From JAABSQ01 sp964573705 (GTDB lineage: Bacteria; Desulfobacterota; Desulfobacteria; Desulfobacterales; Desulfococcaceae): DNA of 64,000 bases. The translations under genes were made by a program, and so were the position numbers. The first letter of the stretch is position 1; the number at the start of each line of letters is the position of its first letter. Below, in pieces: positions 8,845-16,717 of the stretch. Below the pieces are notes generated by a model. That model did no database searches. It saw only the letters and a program-made list of their open reading frames with translations, and was not told the origin of the DNA. The DNA is taken from assembly GCA_964573705.1 (NCBI GenBank), contig CAZNLT010000002.1, forward strand, positions 13,983 to 77,982, written 5' to 3'.

Positions 8845-11157
8845 CTATACCGGAAATTCGATAATAAACTTGGTCCCGAAGGGATGGTTGTCCTGCACCC
8901 GGATCATGCCGTTGTGATCGGCGATGATGGTGCTGACGATGGTCAGCCCCAGCCCCATGCCGCTTTTCTTGGTGGAAAAATAGGGTTCGAACAGACGGGT
9001 CTTGTCTTCATGGGAGATCCCCGGTCCGGTATCCGCCACCTCTAGCCGAACCGTCTTGAGGGCCGGTTCATGGGTCAGGGTGAAGGTGATCCGGCCCTTT
9101 CCCTTCATGGCGCTGATGGCGTTGTCCGCCAGGTTGATCATGGCCTGTTTGATCTGCTGCCGGTCCAGATTCAGAAGCACCGGATTTTCCGGCGTCTGAA
9201 GCGCGAATCGGATCTCCGGATGCCCCTCCCGGTAGAGCGCGATCGTCTCCTCGATAATGGGGACAAGGGCGCACTGGCGGGGATTGGCCGCCGGGAACCG
9301 GGCAAATGTGGAAAACTCGTTCACCAGGTTTCGAATCAGTTCCACATGGTCGATGATCATGTGAATGCACTCGGTGAAGACCGACTCGTCGATCCGGCTC
9401 GAGTATTTGCGTTTCAGCCGCTGGGCCGAAAGGGTGATGGGGGTCAGCGGGTTTTTGACCTCGTGGGCGATTCGGCGGGCCACTTCCCGCCAGGCCGCCA
9501 TGCGTTGGGCTTTTTCCTGATCGGTCAGGTCATCGAAGACGATCACCAGACCGATGTGGTTGCCGGCATCATCTCTCAACACATTGACATGGGTCATAAA
9601 GCTGCGGGGACGGCCGGAAATGGTCAGCCGGACCGGCATTTCCGCCGCATCCTCCGGGGATTCATCGATCTTCTCCCGAATCTCCTCGGCCAGGCCCAGT
9701 AATTTCCCGTCCAGCAGGCGCTTGTAGCTTCGGCCCAGAATCTCCTCCGCCTGAAGGTTGAGCATCCGTTCCGCCGATTTGTTGGCGGTAATGACGAATC
9801 CTTTTGCATCCAGGGTAATAACCCCGGTGGAGATGTTCCGCAGCACGATCTCCATATACCGCCGGCGCTCTTCGATTTCGATGTTCTGCTGCCGCAGCAT
9901 GCGCGCGGACAGCTCAAGCTGATCCCGGTTGGCCCGCAGGTCCCGGGTCATTCGGTTGAAGGATTCCACCAGGCTTCCGATTTCGTCATCCCCTACGGCG
10001 GTGAGCGAAAAACCGAGATCCCCCTCGGCGATCCGCCGGGTCCCTTCAGCCAATTCCTGGATCGGCACACTGATCGACTTGGCCAGGTAAAACCCGAACC
10101 AGATGGCGCAGAAAAGGACCAGCAACGCCACGATGGAGAGGGTGATGTAATAGGTGACCTGAATGGGCCGTTTCAGCAGCTTGATCTGCTGGTATTCCTC
10201 ATATCCTCGGGAGATGGAGGCCAGGTTTTCGGCCAGGTCCGGAGAAATCAGGTTGGACAAGACGATGAAACCTTCGGCATTCGCGCCTTTGGCCCCGAAG
10301 GGAATGGCGCCGATCGTCCGGTTCAATTCTCCGGCCACTGTATTTTGGGAAAACGAACGAATAGGACGGTCCCGCAGGTCCTTTCGCAGGTTGCCCATGA
10401 AGACCACCTCGAAGGGTAGCGCATCGAGTTCCGGGGACAAGGCCACATAGAGCCGCCGGGCGTTTCGGTCATATACTTCGACGCCCTGGATATTGAATTC
10501 CTTCTGAACCACCTGAATATAGTTGGCCAGACCCTCTTGCTGATCCGGGTCCAGGTAGTCACGGGTGCGAATCTGATAGGCGATCCGCTCCAGCAGAAAC
10601 CGGTTCTGGGTTTCCACCCGATGGTACAGCTGCCGTCCCACCTGAAGGGAATTTTCCAGGGCCTGTTCAATGGGCACGTTGAACCAGAATTCGATGCTGG
10701 TGGTGATGAAATGGATGGAAAAGAAGAAAAGAACGGTGGTAGGAAGCAGGGTCAGGCTGATAAAGGCCAGTACCAGGCGGGTGCGAAGCCGGGTCCCCAT
10801 CACCTTTCGGCGGCGGTCATAAAGAAGCTTGAACAGATTTCGAAATACCAGGAAAATCAGAAGGATCAGCAGCAGCAGGTTGATGTTGATCAGGATGAAC
10901 ATCAAAATGGTATTGGAGATTGGAAAATCGCCGCCGAAAGTGATGATGCGGCTTTCCAGATAGGTGAGAAAAGCCACAAATCCCAGAATAACGAATATGA
11001 GGGCGATCTCCCGCTTCCGTCGACGGCGGTTTTGATCCCAAAGAAAACCGGATGGGCTTTTAAATCTGTTTTTTCCCCTGCGCTTTGCCATGGGCGATAA
11101 GGTCGATTCTTTCCAGGGGGCGGATATTCCCGCCCTTTTATTTTGCCGCTTTTTCAA
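8845..11157 (-). CDS. NtrY-like membrane sensor histidine kinase
   Basis: 770 aa. A basic cytoplasmic start, three N-terminal membrane helices (roughly residues 50-72, 80-108, 126-150), a periplasmic region of ~180 residues, another helix (~335-360), HAMP (SVPIQELAEGTRRIAEGDLGF), PAS (~430-540), HisKA with the phospho-acceptor in VARRIAHEVKNPLTPI, and HATPase (NLADNAISAMKG, ADTGPGIS, GMGLGLTIVSTI). This is the NtrY architecture. Its start overlaps the DUF4390 stop by 4 bases and the cognate regulator begins 16 bases after its stop. A second possible start is the Met at residue 23 (MAKRRGKNR). Signal and targets are unknown. Confidence 0.92.
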   Translation of the reverse strand: MKKRQNKRAGISAPWKESTLSPMAKRRGKNRFKSPSGFLWDQNRRRRKREIALIFVILGFVAFLTYLESRIITFGGDFPISNTILMFILININLLLLILLIFLVFRNLFKLLYDRRRKVMGTRLRTRLVLAFISLTLLPTTVLFFFSIHFITTSIEFWFNVPIEQALENSLQVGRQLYHRVETQNRFLLERIAYQIRTRDYLDPDQQEGLANYIQVVQKEFNIQGVEVYDRNARRLYVALSPELDALPFEVVFMGNLRKDLRDRPIRSFSQNTVAGELNRTIGAIPFGAKGANAEGFIVLSNLISPDLAENLASISRGYEEYQQIKLLKRPIQVTYYITLSIVALLVLFCAIWFGFYLAKSISVPIQELAEGTRRIAEGDLGFSLTAVGDDEIGSLVESFNRMTRDLRANRDQLELSARMLRQQNIEIEERRRYMEIVLRNISTGVITLDAKGFVITANKSAERMLNLQAEEILGRSYKRLLDGKLLGLAEEIREKIDESPEDAAEMPVRLTISGRPRSFMTHVNVLRDDAGNHIGLVIVFDDLTDQEKAQRMAAWREVARRIAHEVKNPLTPITLSAQRLKRKYSSRIDESVFTECIHMIIDHVELIRNLVNEFSTFARFPAANPRQCALVPIIEETIALYREGHPEIRFALQTPENPVLLNLDRQQIKQAMINLADNAISAMKGKGRITFTLTHEPALKTVRLEVADTGPGISHEDKTRLFEPYFSTKKSGMGLGLTIVSTIIADHNGMIRVQDNHPFGTKFIIEFPV

Positions 11158-11732
11158 TAGACAAACTCGATGGTATACCAGTCGGTTTCAAACTCCCAGG
11201 CCGATGCCATCAGTAAAATATAATGGAAATAAAAGGGTAAGGTAATTTTACTCAACTTGGCCTTGGCCCTGAGTTGATACCGCCGGCCCTTGACCAGTTT
11301 ATCGAGGGTGGTGAGCCGATATCCGCTGATTTCGGTCATCAGCTTTTGGGCTTCTTCAAAAGAGAAAGCCTGGATCGGGTTTTCTCCCTCCCAGGAACGC
11401 TCGATCTTGTATTCATTCTTCAGATTGTCGTATTTGATGGTATGGGTCAGGGCGGCTTCGGCGATCACTTTATCGGCCCATATCCGCCGAACCTCCTCGA
11501 TGGACAGAAAAAAGGAGAAGGTGGTGGGGACCCCGCTGTCGATCGCCTTTTTGATCTCCCCGGCAAACGCACCTTCCACCTTCAAAGAGATGAGCAGATC
11601 GTCCTTGCTGTTGGTGATGACGATATTGGTCAGTTTAGCGGACCGGGCGGTCCCCGGAACACAGACCAAGAGAAGAACGATCAGAAAGGCGAAAAGTATC
11701 CCCCGCGGGGACCGATGAAAGAAGAATGCCAT
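11154..11732 (-). CDS. DUF4390 secreted protein
   Basis: 192 aa. N-terminal signal peptide (RSPRGILFAFLIVLLLVCVPGTARSA, cleavage near residue 32), then a beta-rich domain with VITNSKDDLLISLKVEGAF and a C-terminal FETDWYTIEFVY matching the DUF4390 family as I know it from Desulfobacterota and Betaproteobacteria, where it also lies directly upstream of NtrY-like kinases. This suggests a periplasmic accessory to the kinase. Function is unknown. 21 bases downstream of lpxC. Confidence 0.75.
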   Translation of the reverse strand: MAFFFHRSPRGILFAFLIVLLLVCVPGTARSAKLTNIVITNSKDDLLISLKVEGAFAGEIKKAIDSGVPTTFSFFLSIEEVRRIWADKVIAEAALTHTIKYDNLKNEYKIERSWEGENPIQAFSFEEAQKLMTEISGYRLTTLDKLVKGRRYQLRAKAKLSKITLPFYFHYILLMASAWEFETDWYTIEFVY

Positions 11733-11753
11733 TGCCAGCGGCTTGATCCTGCA

Positions 11754-12680
11754 TTACACAGCCAAGAGTTGGGGATTGAATCTCCCGAATTCCTGCAGGT
11801 CGTGGTAGGTGCGGGTTTCCCAGGCCTCTTTGCGCGCAAAAATTTCCTTCAGAAACGCATGGTTGAAGGCATGGCCGGACCGGTTCGCTTCCACATGGCC
11901 CAGAATGGGAAGCCCCAACAGCGAAAAATCGCCGATACTGTCCAGGATTTTGTGCCGAACGAACTCGTCCGGAAACCGAAGCCCGGTTTCATTCAGGACC
12001 CCTTTTTCGCTGATCACCACCGCATTCTCAAGGGTTCCGCCCCGGGCCAGTCCGAAGCGCTTCAGGTATTCGATTTCATGCAAAAATCCGAAGGTCCGGG
12101 CGCCGGCGATCTCTTTTTCAAAGCACCTGTCGGTGACCTCCAGGGAATAGGTTTGCCTGCCGATGAGGGAATGGGGAAAATCGATGGTGCAGGTGATCTT
12201 GAAATGGGGTGCGGGGCTAATCCGGACCGATTTGTCCCCTTCCCGAATATGGATCGGCTCTTGGATCACCAGAAAACACTTGGCGCCGGATTGGCGCTTG
12301 AATCCGGCTTCGCGCATGTGCCGGACAAAAGGGGCCGCGCTGCCGTCCATGATGGGCAGTTCGTAATTGTCCAGTTCCACCAGGGCATTGTCCACGGACA
12401 TACCGGCAAAGGCCGCCATCAGATGTTCAATCGTTGAGACGATGCATCCGCCTTCTCCGATGACGGTGGCCAGACTGGTATCCACCACCCGGTTGAAATG
12501 GGCGGACAACCGGGGGCTGTCCGGAAGATCGACCCGTCTGAACTGGATACCGTGATTGATGGGAGCGGGCTTCAGGGTCAGGGTGACCTTCTTGCCCGAA
12601 TGCACCCCCACCCCGGACACGGTCACCGGTTTTGCAAGTGTACGCTGCTGCAATTCCATATGTCTATATCTCGTATCCAT
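11754..12680 (-). CDS. lpxC: UDP-3-O-acyl-N-acetylglucosamine deacetylase
   Basis: 308 aa from ATG 12680 (alternative ATG 12659, MELQQRTLAKPV, closer to the usual LpxC start). Committed step of lipid A synthesis, a zinc amidase. Visible landmarks are GVGVHSGKKVTLTLKPAP, the zinc-ligand segment STIEHLMAAF, LPIMDGSAAPFV, and the C-terminal HKILDSIGDFSLLG and HVEANRSGHAFNHAFL. It shows the organism has an LPS outer membrane. It leads the minus-strand run and shares its upstream region with the divergent yifB gene. Confidence 0.95.
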   Translation of the reverse strand: MDTRYRHMELQQRTLAKPVTVSGVGVHSGKKVTLTLKPAPINHGIQFRRVDLPDSPRLSAHFNRVVDTSLATVIGEGGCIVSTIEHLMAAFAGMSVDNALVELDNYELPIMDGSAAPFVRHMREAGFKRQSGAKCFLVIQEPIHIREGDKSVRISPAPHFKITCTIDFPHSLIGRQTYSLEVTDRCFEKEIAGARTFGFLHEIEYLKRFGLARGGTLENAVVISEKGVLNETGLRFPDEFVRHKILDSIGDFSLLGLPILGHVEANRSGHAFNHAFLKEIFARKEAWETRTYHDLQEFGRFNPQLLAV

Positions 12681-12978
12681 CGTCTGCAAAGGCTAAGCAC
12701 CGCCGATCGGTGATATTCTGCGATTCGTGCTGTGCGTAAACTTAATAAAGGTTACGGAATAAATCAATGGTTTCCGACGAATATCATGAAAATGGGTTGG
12801 ACCGACAAATTAAATTTGAATATCTCGAATCAGGCGGCGCCCCCGCTCCGCCCCTGGACGGCGCTTTTACATCAGAACTGAAATGCCGCCCTCATCCGAC
12901 GCATTCGCAGTAAAAGATTTGTTTTCAGAATCCCCTTCTGGTATGGATTGGTTTTTCAACCGGCACAAGGAGGTGTAT
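12681..12978. other. Divergent lpxC / yifB intergenic region
   Basis: 298 bases holding the promoters of two divergent genes. No convincing -35/-10 pair stands out. A 48-codon open frame (12766-12912, MVSDEYHENGLDRQ...) with only GGA upstream lies here; it has no recognisable domain and I do not call it a gene. Nothing else is visible. Confidence 0.4.
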
Positions 12979-14517
12979 GTGCTTGCAAAAGTTCTCAGCA
13001 GCGCGGTGATCGGCATCGACGCCTATCTGGTGGAAGTGGAGGTGGATATTTCCCCGGGACTGCCCACCTTTACCACCGTCGGGCTGCCTGAAGCATCGGT
13101 CAAGGAAAGCAAGGAACGGGTCAAAACGGCCATCACCAATTCGGGGTATGGCTTCCCGGACGACCGAATCACCGTCAATCTGGCGCCGGCCAACATCAAA
13201 AAAGAGGGGACCGGATTCGACCTGCCCATGGCCTTGGGCATTCTTGCCGCCACCCGGCTGATTCCTCAGGAGTATATCGACAGCCACCTGATTCTCGGAG
13301 AGCTTTCCCTGGACGGCCGGATCAAGGCGGTAAAGGGGTCCCTTTCCATGGCGATCGCGGCCAAGGAAGCGGGATACGCCGGCATTATCGTGCCCGAGGA
13401 GAACGGCCGGGAGGCCTCGGTGGTCCAGGAAATTTCAGTATTGCCCGCCAAAACCCTCTCCCAGGTGATCGAGTTTTTCCGAGGCCTGGACCCGATCGAA
13501 CCGATCCGGGCGGATGTGACCGAAATTTTCGTCCAGGGAAACGGAATGGAAGCCGATTTTTCCGAGGTCATGGGGCAGGAACACGTGAAACGGGCATTGG
13601 AGGTGGCCGCGGCCGGAGGCCACAACCTGGTCATGATCGGCCCCCCGGGTTCGGGTAAAACCATGCTGGCCAAGCGAATCCCCTCCATTCTGCCGCCGAT
13701 GGGGTTTGAAGAAGCCCTGGAGACCACCAAGGTTTACAGCGTGGTAGGCATGCTGGGGCGGGACCAGGCCCTGATCACCCGGCGTCCTTTTCGGGCGCCC
13801 CACCATACCATCTCCGATGCCGGTCTGATCGGAGGCGGCCATATCCCCCGGCCCGGGGAGGTCTCCATGGCCCACAACGGGGTGCTCTTTCTGGATGAAC
13901 TGCCCGAATTCAAAAAGCATGTCCTGGAGGTGCTCCGTCAACCTCTCGAAGACCTGAAAGTGACCATCTCCCGGGCCGCCACCGCCCTCACCTACCCGGC
14001 CTCCTTCATGCTCATTGCCGCCATGAACCCGTGTCCCTGCGGCTATTATTCGGACCCGAAACACGAGTGCCGGTGCACCCCGCAGCAGATTCAGCAGTAC
14101 CGGTCCCGAATTTCCGGCCCGCTGCTCGACCGCATCGACATTCATGTCGAGGTGCCGGCGGTCCCCTATAAGGACCTTATCGGGAAATCGAAAGCCGAAC
14201 CCTCGGCGTCCATTCGGGAGCGGGTGTCCGCAGCCCGCGAAATCCAGTCGAAGCGGTTTTCCAGAACCCGGATCCACTGCAACGCCCAGATGGGAAGCCG
14301 TCACATCAGGTCTCACTGCGAAATCGACATCCCCTCGAATCAACTTCTGGAAATGGCCGTCGACCGGCTGGGGCTTTCCGCCCGGGCCTACAACCGGGTA
14401 CTCAAGATCGCCCGGACGATCGCCGATCTCGAGGCCTCGGACGCCATTCAGGTCCACCATGTCTCCGAGGCGATTCAATACCGCAGCCTGGACCGGAGGA
14501 AAGGGTCGGCGGCCTGA
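12979..14517 (+). CDS. YifB/ComM family Mg-chelatase-like AAA+ ATPase
   Basis: 512 aa from GTG 12979. The start is fixed by AAGGAGG (12967-12973) five bases upstream and by the family start MLAKVLSSAVIGIDAYLV; upstream in-frame ATGs lack this support. It has an N-terminal ChlI-like domain (VDISPGLPTFTTVGLPEASV), AAA+ core with Walker A MIGPPGSGKTML and Walker B GVLFLDELPEF, the cysteine motif AMNPCPCGYYSDPKHECRCT, the arginine segment SGPLLDRIDIHVEVP, and a C-terminal helical domain (LSARAYNRVLKIARTIADLE). Known role of ComM: hexameric helicase promoting branch migration during natural transformation; the role in sulfate reducers is unproven. A short yifB-like fossil follows. Confidence 0.93.
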   Translation: MLAKVLSSAVIGIDAYLVEVEVDISPGLPTFTTVGLPEASVKESKERVKTAITNSGYGFPDDRITVNLAPANIKKEGTGFDLPMALGILAATRLIPQEYIDSHLILGELSLDGRIKAVKGSLSMAIAAKEAGYAGIIVPEENGREASVVQEISVLPAKTLSQVIEFFRGLDPIEPIRADVTEIFVQGNGMEADFSEVMGQEHVKRALEVAAAGGHNLVMIGPPGSGKTMLAKRIPSILPPMGFEEALETTKVYSVVGMLGRDQALITRRPFRAPHHTISDAGLIGGGHIPRPGEVSMAHNGVLFLDELPEFKKHVLEVLRQPLEDLKVTISRAATALTYPASFMLIAAMNPCPCGYYSDPKHECRCTPQQIQQYRSRISGPLLDRIDIHVEVPAVPYKDLIGKSKAEPSASIRERVSAAREIQSKRFSRTRIHCNAQMGSRHIRSHCEIDIPSNQLLEMAVDRLGLSARAYNRVLKIARTIADLEASDAIQVHHVSEAIQYRSLDRRKGSAA

Positions 14518-14612
14518 TCCGAAATTTGAAATAACCCATGCATCCCCTGGACGAACATTTTAATGGAACTTGTCGCACGCGTCGAGACCCTGGTGACCCC
14601 AAAGGTTTACAG

Positions 14613-14653
14613 GAAGTGCTTCGCCAGCCCCTTGCAGATTTAAAAGTGACCAT
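14613..14653 (+). pseudogene. Remnant of a second yifB-like sequence
   Basis: 41 bases encode EVLRQPLADLKVTI, matching 13 of 14 residues of the intact YifB upstream (EVLRQPLEDLKVTI, bases 13927-13967). By my count 31 of 41 bases agree; nine of ten differences are silent. The flanks show no further match. It looks like a fragment of a diverged yifB homologue rather than a fresh duplication. It lies in an otherwise featureless 266-base gap between yifB and the DUF294 gene; a 76-codon open frame (14538-14768) around it has no other recognisable content. Confidence 0.55.
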
Positions 14654-14783
14654 AGGATGCTCGGCGCCTTTGGCAGCGGGTAGCAGCGGGAACTTTCCTT
14701 CAAGCAGAGAATATGGTTTACCGGACAGCCGCACAGGGTATGATGACGGAGTACAGTCTGTTTTCTGAATGAGGCAGTTGAAT

Positions 14784-16715
14784 ATGATGAATTCAATACA
14801 AAAAACACTCGCCCGGACCAACCCCTTTGAAATGCTCCCGGATTCGGTGCTGGAGGAGATGGTCCAAAAAGTCAAAGTCGAAACCTATACCGCCGGGACA
14901 TTTGTTTTCAAACAGGGAGAACCGAGTCTGGACTGCCTGTTTGTGGTCATGTCCGGATCCGCGGATATTGTGGTAACGGACGATCGAGGGCAGGAATCCG
15001 TTGTGGGGTTTCGGCGGACGTATGATTTCTTCGGCGAAACCGTCGTCCTGTCTCAGGAGCGTTATCCCGGATCGGCCCGGGCGCATGAAGATCTGACCTG
15101 CTGTCTGATATTCAGAAAGGATTTGGAACGGCTGATCTATGCGCATTCAGAATTTTCCGGGTTTTTCAACACCCTTCTGGCCGAACGGATGCGGCTGATG
15201 TACCAGAAAATCAGTTCCGAACTGTCGTTTGAACCTGCGGCGGTTTGCGAGCATTCGCTCTTCCGCCGAAAGGTGGCGGACGTGATGACCTTTCCGGTGA
15301 CGACCTGCAGTCTGGATACATCGGTCCAGGAGGCGGCACGGCTGATGACGAAAAAAAACATCAGCGGACTGGTCGTAGTCGATGAGCACCGCCATCCCAA
15401 AGGGATGCTGACGGCGATGGACATGGTCCGGCGCCTGATCGCCGACTCGACAGATCCGGGCAGAGAATGCCCGGTCCAAAGGATCATGAATCCGAAACTG
15501 GTGCCGATATCGCCCGAAGCCTATATCGGCCAGGCCCTGACTTCCATGATTCAAAACCAGGCCAAAACACTGGCGGTGATGGAGCGTGGCACCCTGGTGG
15601 GCATTGTCAGCCTGGTTGATCTGGTAAAGACCCCCGGCGCCAAGTCGCTCCTGCTGATCCAGGAAATCGAAAAACGGCAGTCGATTGATTCACTGGCTGA
15701 AATCAGCCTGGAATTCAATAATCTTCTGGGGGTTCTTCTGTCGGAACAGGCCGGTGTGAATGAAATCCTGGCGATATCGTCCGATCACCACGATCGCCTG
15801 ATTCGCCGAATTATCGAGCTGAGCGAAGAGGAAATGAAGCGGTCCGGGTACGGATCGCCGCCGGTCGATTACTGCTGGATCAACATGGGGAGCACCGCCC
15901 GCCGCGAACAGACGCTTCGGACCGATCAGGACAATGCCATTATTTACGCCGATCCGGATCCGAGCGAAACCCGGGCCGTCGAGGAATATTTCAGTCGTCT
16001 GGCGGAACTGGCGGTCGAAGGGCTGTACAGGTGCGGCTTTCAAAAGTGCCCCGGCGATGTGATGGCCGTCAATCCCAAGTGGCGCCGATCGATCAGCGGT
16101 TGGATCGATCTGGTCCGAAGGAGCGTCGAATCATTCAATCCCGAAGATGTCCGGACACTGACCATTCTCCTGGATTATCGTCCGATCGGCGGCAACCCGC
16201 ATCTGGCGGATCGGCTGTGGGAAGAGATTTTCAGCTTGCTCGAAGACGCGGTGCGCACCGGACACCTGCTGATTCGTGATGATCAGCAGTTCAGGCCGCC
16301 GATCAATTTTCTGGGAAATATGATCACCGAAAAAACCGGCCCGCACAAAAATGAAATCAATCTGAAGACCGGCGGGCTGGTTCATTTCATCAACGGCATG
16401 CGGCTGATGGCGATAAAAAATAAAATCCGCGAAGTTTCTACTTTGGGAAGACTGAACGAATTGGTTCGTCAGGAGGCTCTGGCATCGGATGAGGCGGATC
16501 TTTTCCGAACCAGTTTCGAAACGCTGATCCTGTTCAAAATCCGGTCCAACCTTCACAAATGGCAAAACGGTCTGGTTCCGGACAATTATTTGAATCCGGA
16601 GGATCTGAAAAAAGGGGAGCGCGTCCTGTTGAAGGACGCATTTTCCGGTGTCATACAGTTTCAGAAGCTCATTCAAAGCAATTTCAACGTGCCTTGGCTG
16701 AACTATTTTCAGTGA
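14784..16715 (+). CDS. cNMP-binding / CBS / DUF294 putative nucleotidyltransferase regulator
   Basis: 643 aa from ATG 14784 (GAGG nine bases upstream; an ATG at 14769 would add five residues). Domain order: cyclic-nucleotide-binding-like domain (~10-130, AGTFVFKQGEPSLDCLFVVM), CBS pair (~160-285, VADVMTFPVTTCSLDTSVQEA and VQRIMNPKLVPISPEAYIGQ), DUF294 nucleotidyltransferase-like domain (GSTARREQTLRTDQDNAIIY), DUF294_C (~490-640). Cytoplasmic. Established knowledge: such proteins are commonly encoded beside sodium:solute symporters for acetate and other carboxylates and are presumed regulatory; ligand and target are unknown. It heads a plus-strand run with the kinase and regulator that follow. 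Confidence 0.88.
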   Translation: MMNSIQKTLARTNPFEMLPDSVLEEMVQKVKVETYTAGTFVFKQGEPSLDCLFVVMSGSADIVVTDDRGQESVVGFRRTYDFFGETVVLSQERYPGSARAHEDLTCCLIFRKDLERLIYAHSEFSGFFNTLLAERMRLMYQKISSELSFEPAAVCEHSLFRRKVADVMTFPVTTCSLDTSVQEAARLMTKKNISGLVVVDEHRHPKGMLTAMDMVRRLIADSTDPGRECPVQRIMNPKLVPISPEAYIGQALTSMIQNQAKTLAVMERGTLVGIVSLVDLVKTPGAKSLLLIQEIEKRQSIDSLAEISLEFNNLLGVLLSEQAGVNEILAISSDHHDRLIRRIIELSEEEMKRSGYGSPPVDYCWINMGSTARREQTLRTDQDNAIIYADPDPSETRAVEEYFSRLAELAVEGLYRCGFQKCPGDVMAVNPKWRRSISGWIDLVRRSVESFNPEDVRTLTILLDYRPIGGNPHLADRLWEEIFSLLEDAVRTGHLLIRDDQQFRPPINFLGNMITEKTGPHKNEINLKTGGLVHFINGMRLMAIKNKIREVSTLGRLNELVRQEALASDEADLFRTSFETLILFKIRSNLHKWQNGLVPDNYLNPEDLKKGERVLLKDAFSGVIQFQKLIQSNFNVPWLNYFQ

Positions 16716-16717
16716 TA

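Noticed and set aside
12766..12912. 48-codon open frame upstream of yifB
   Set aside because: Weak ribosome site, no recognised family, overlaps the likely promoter region.
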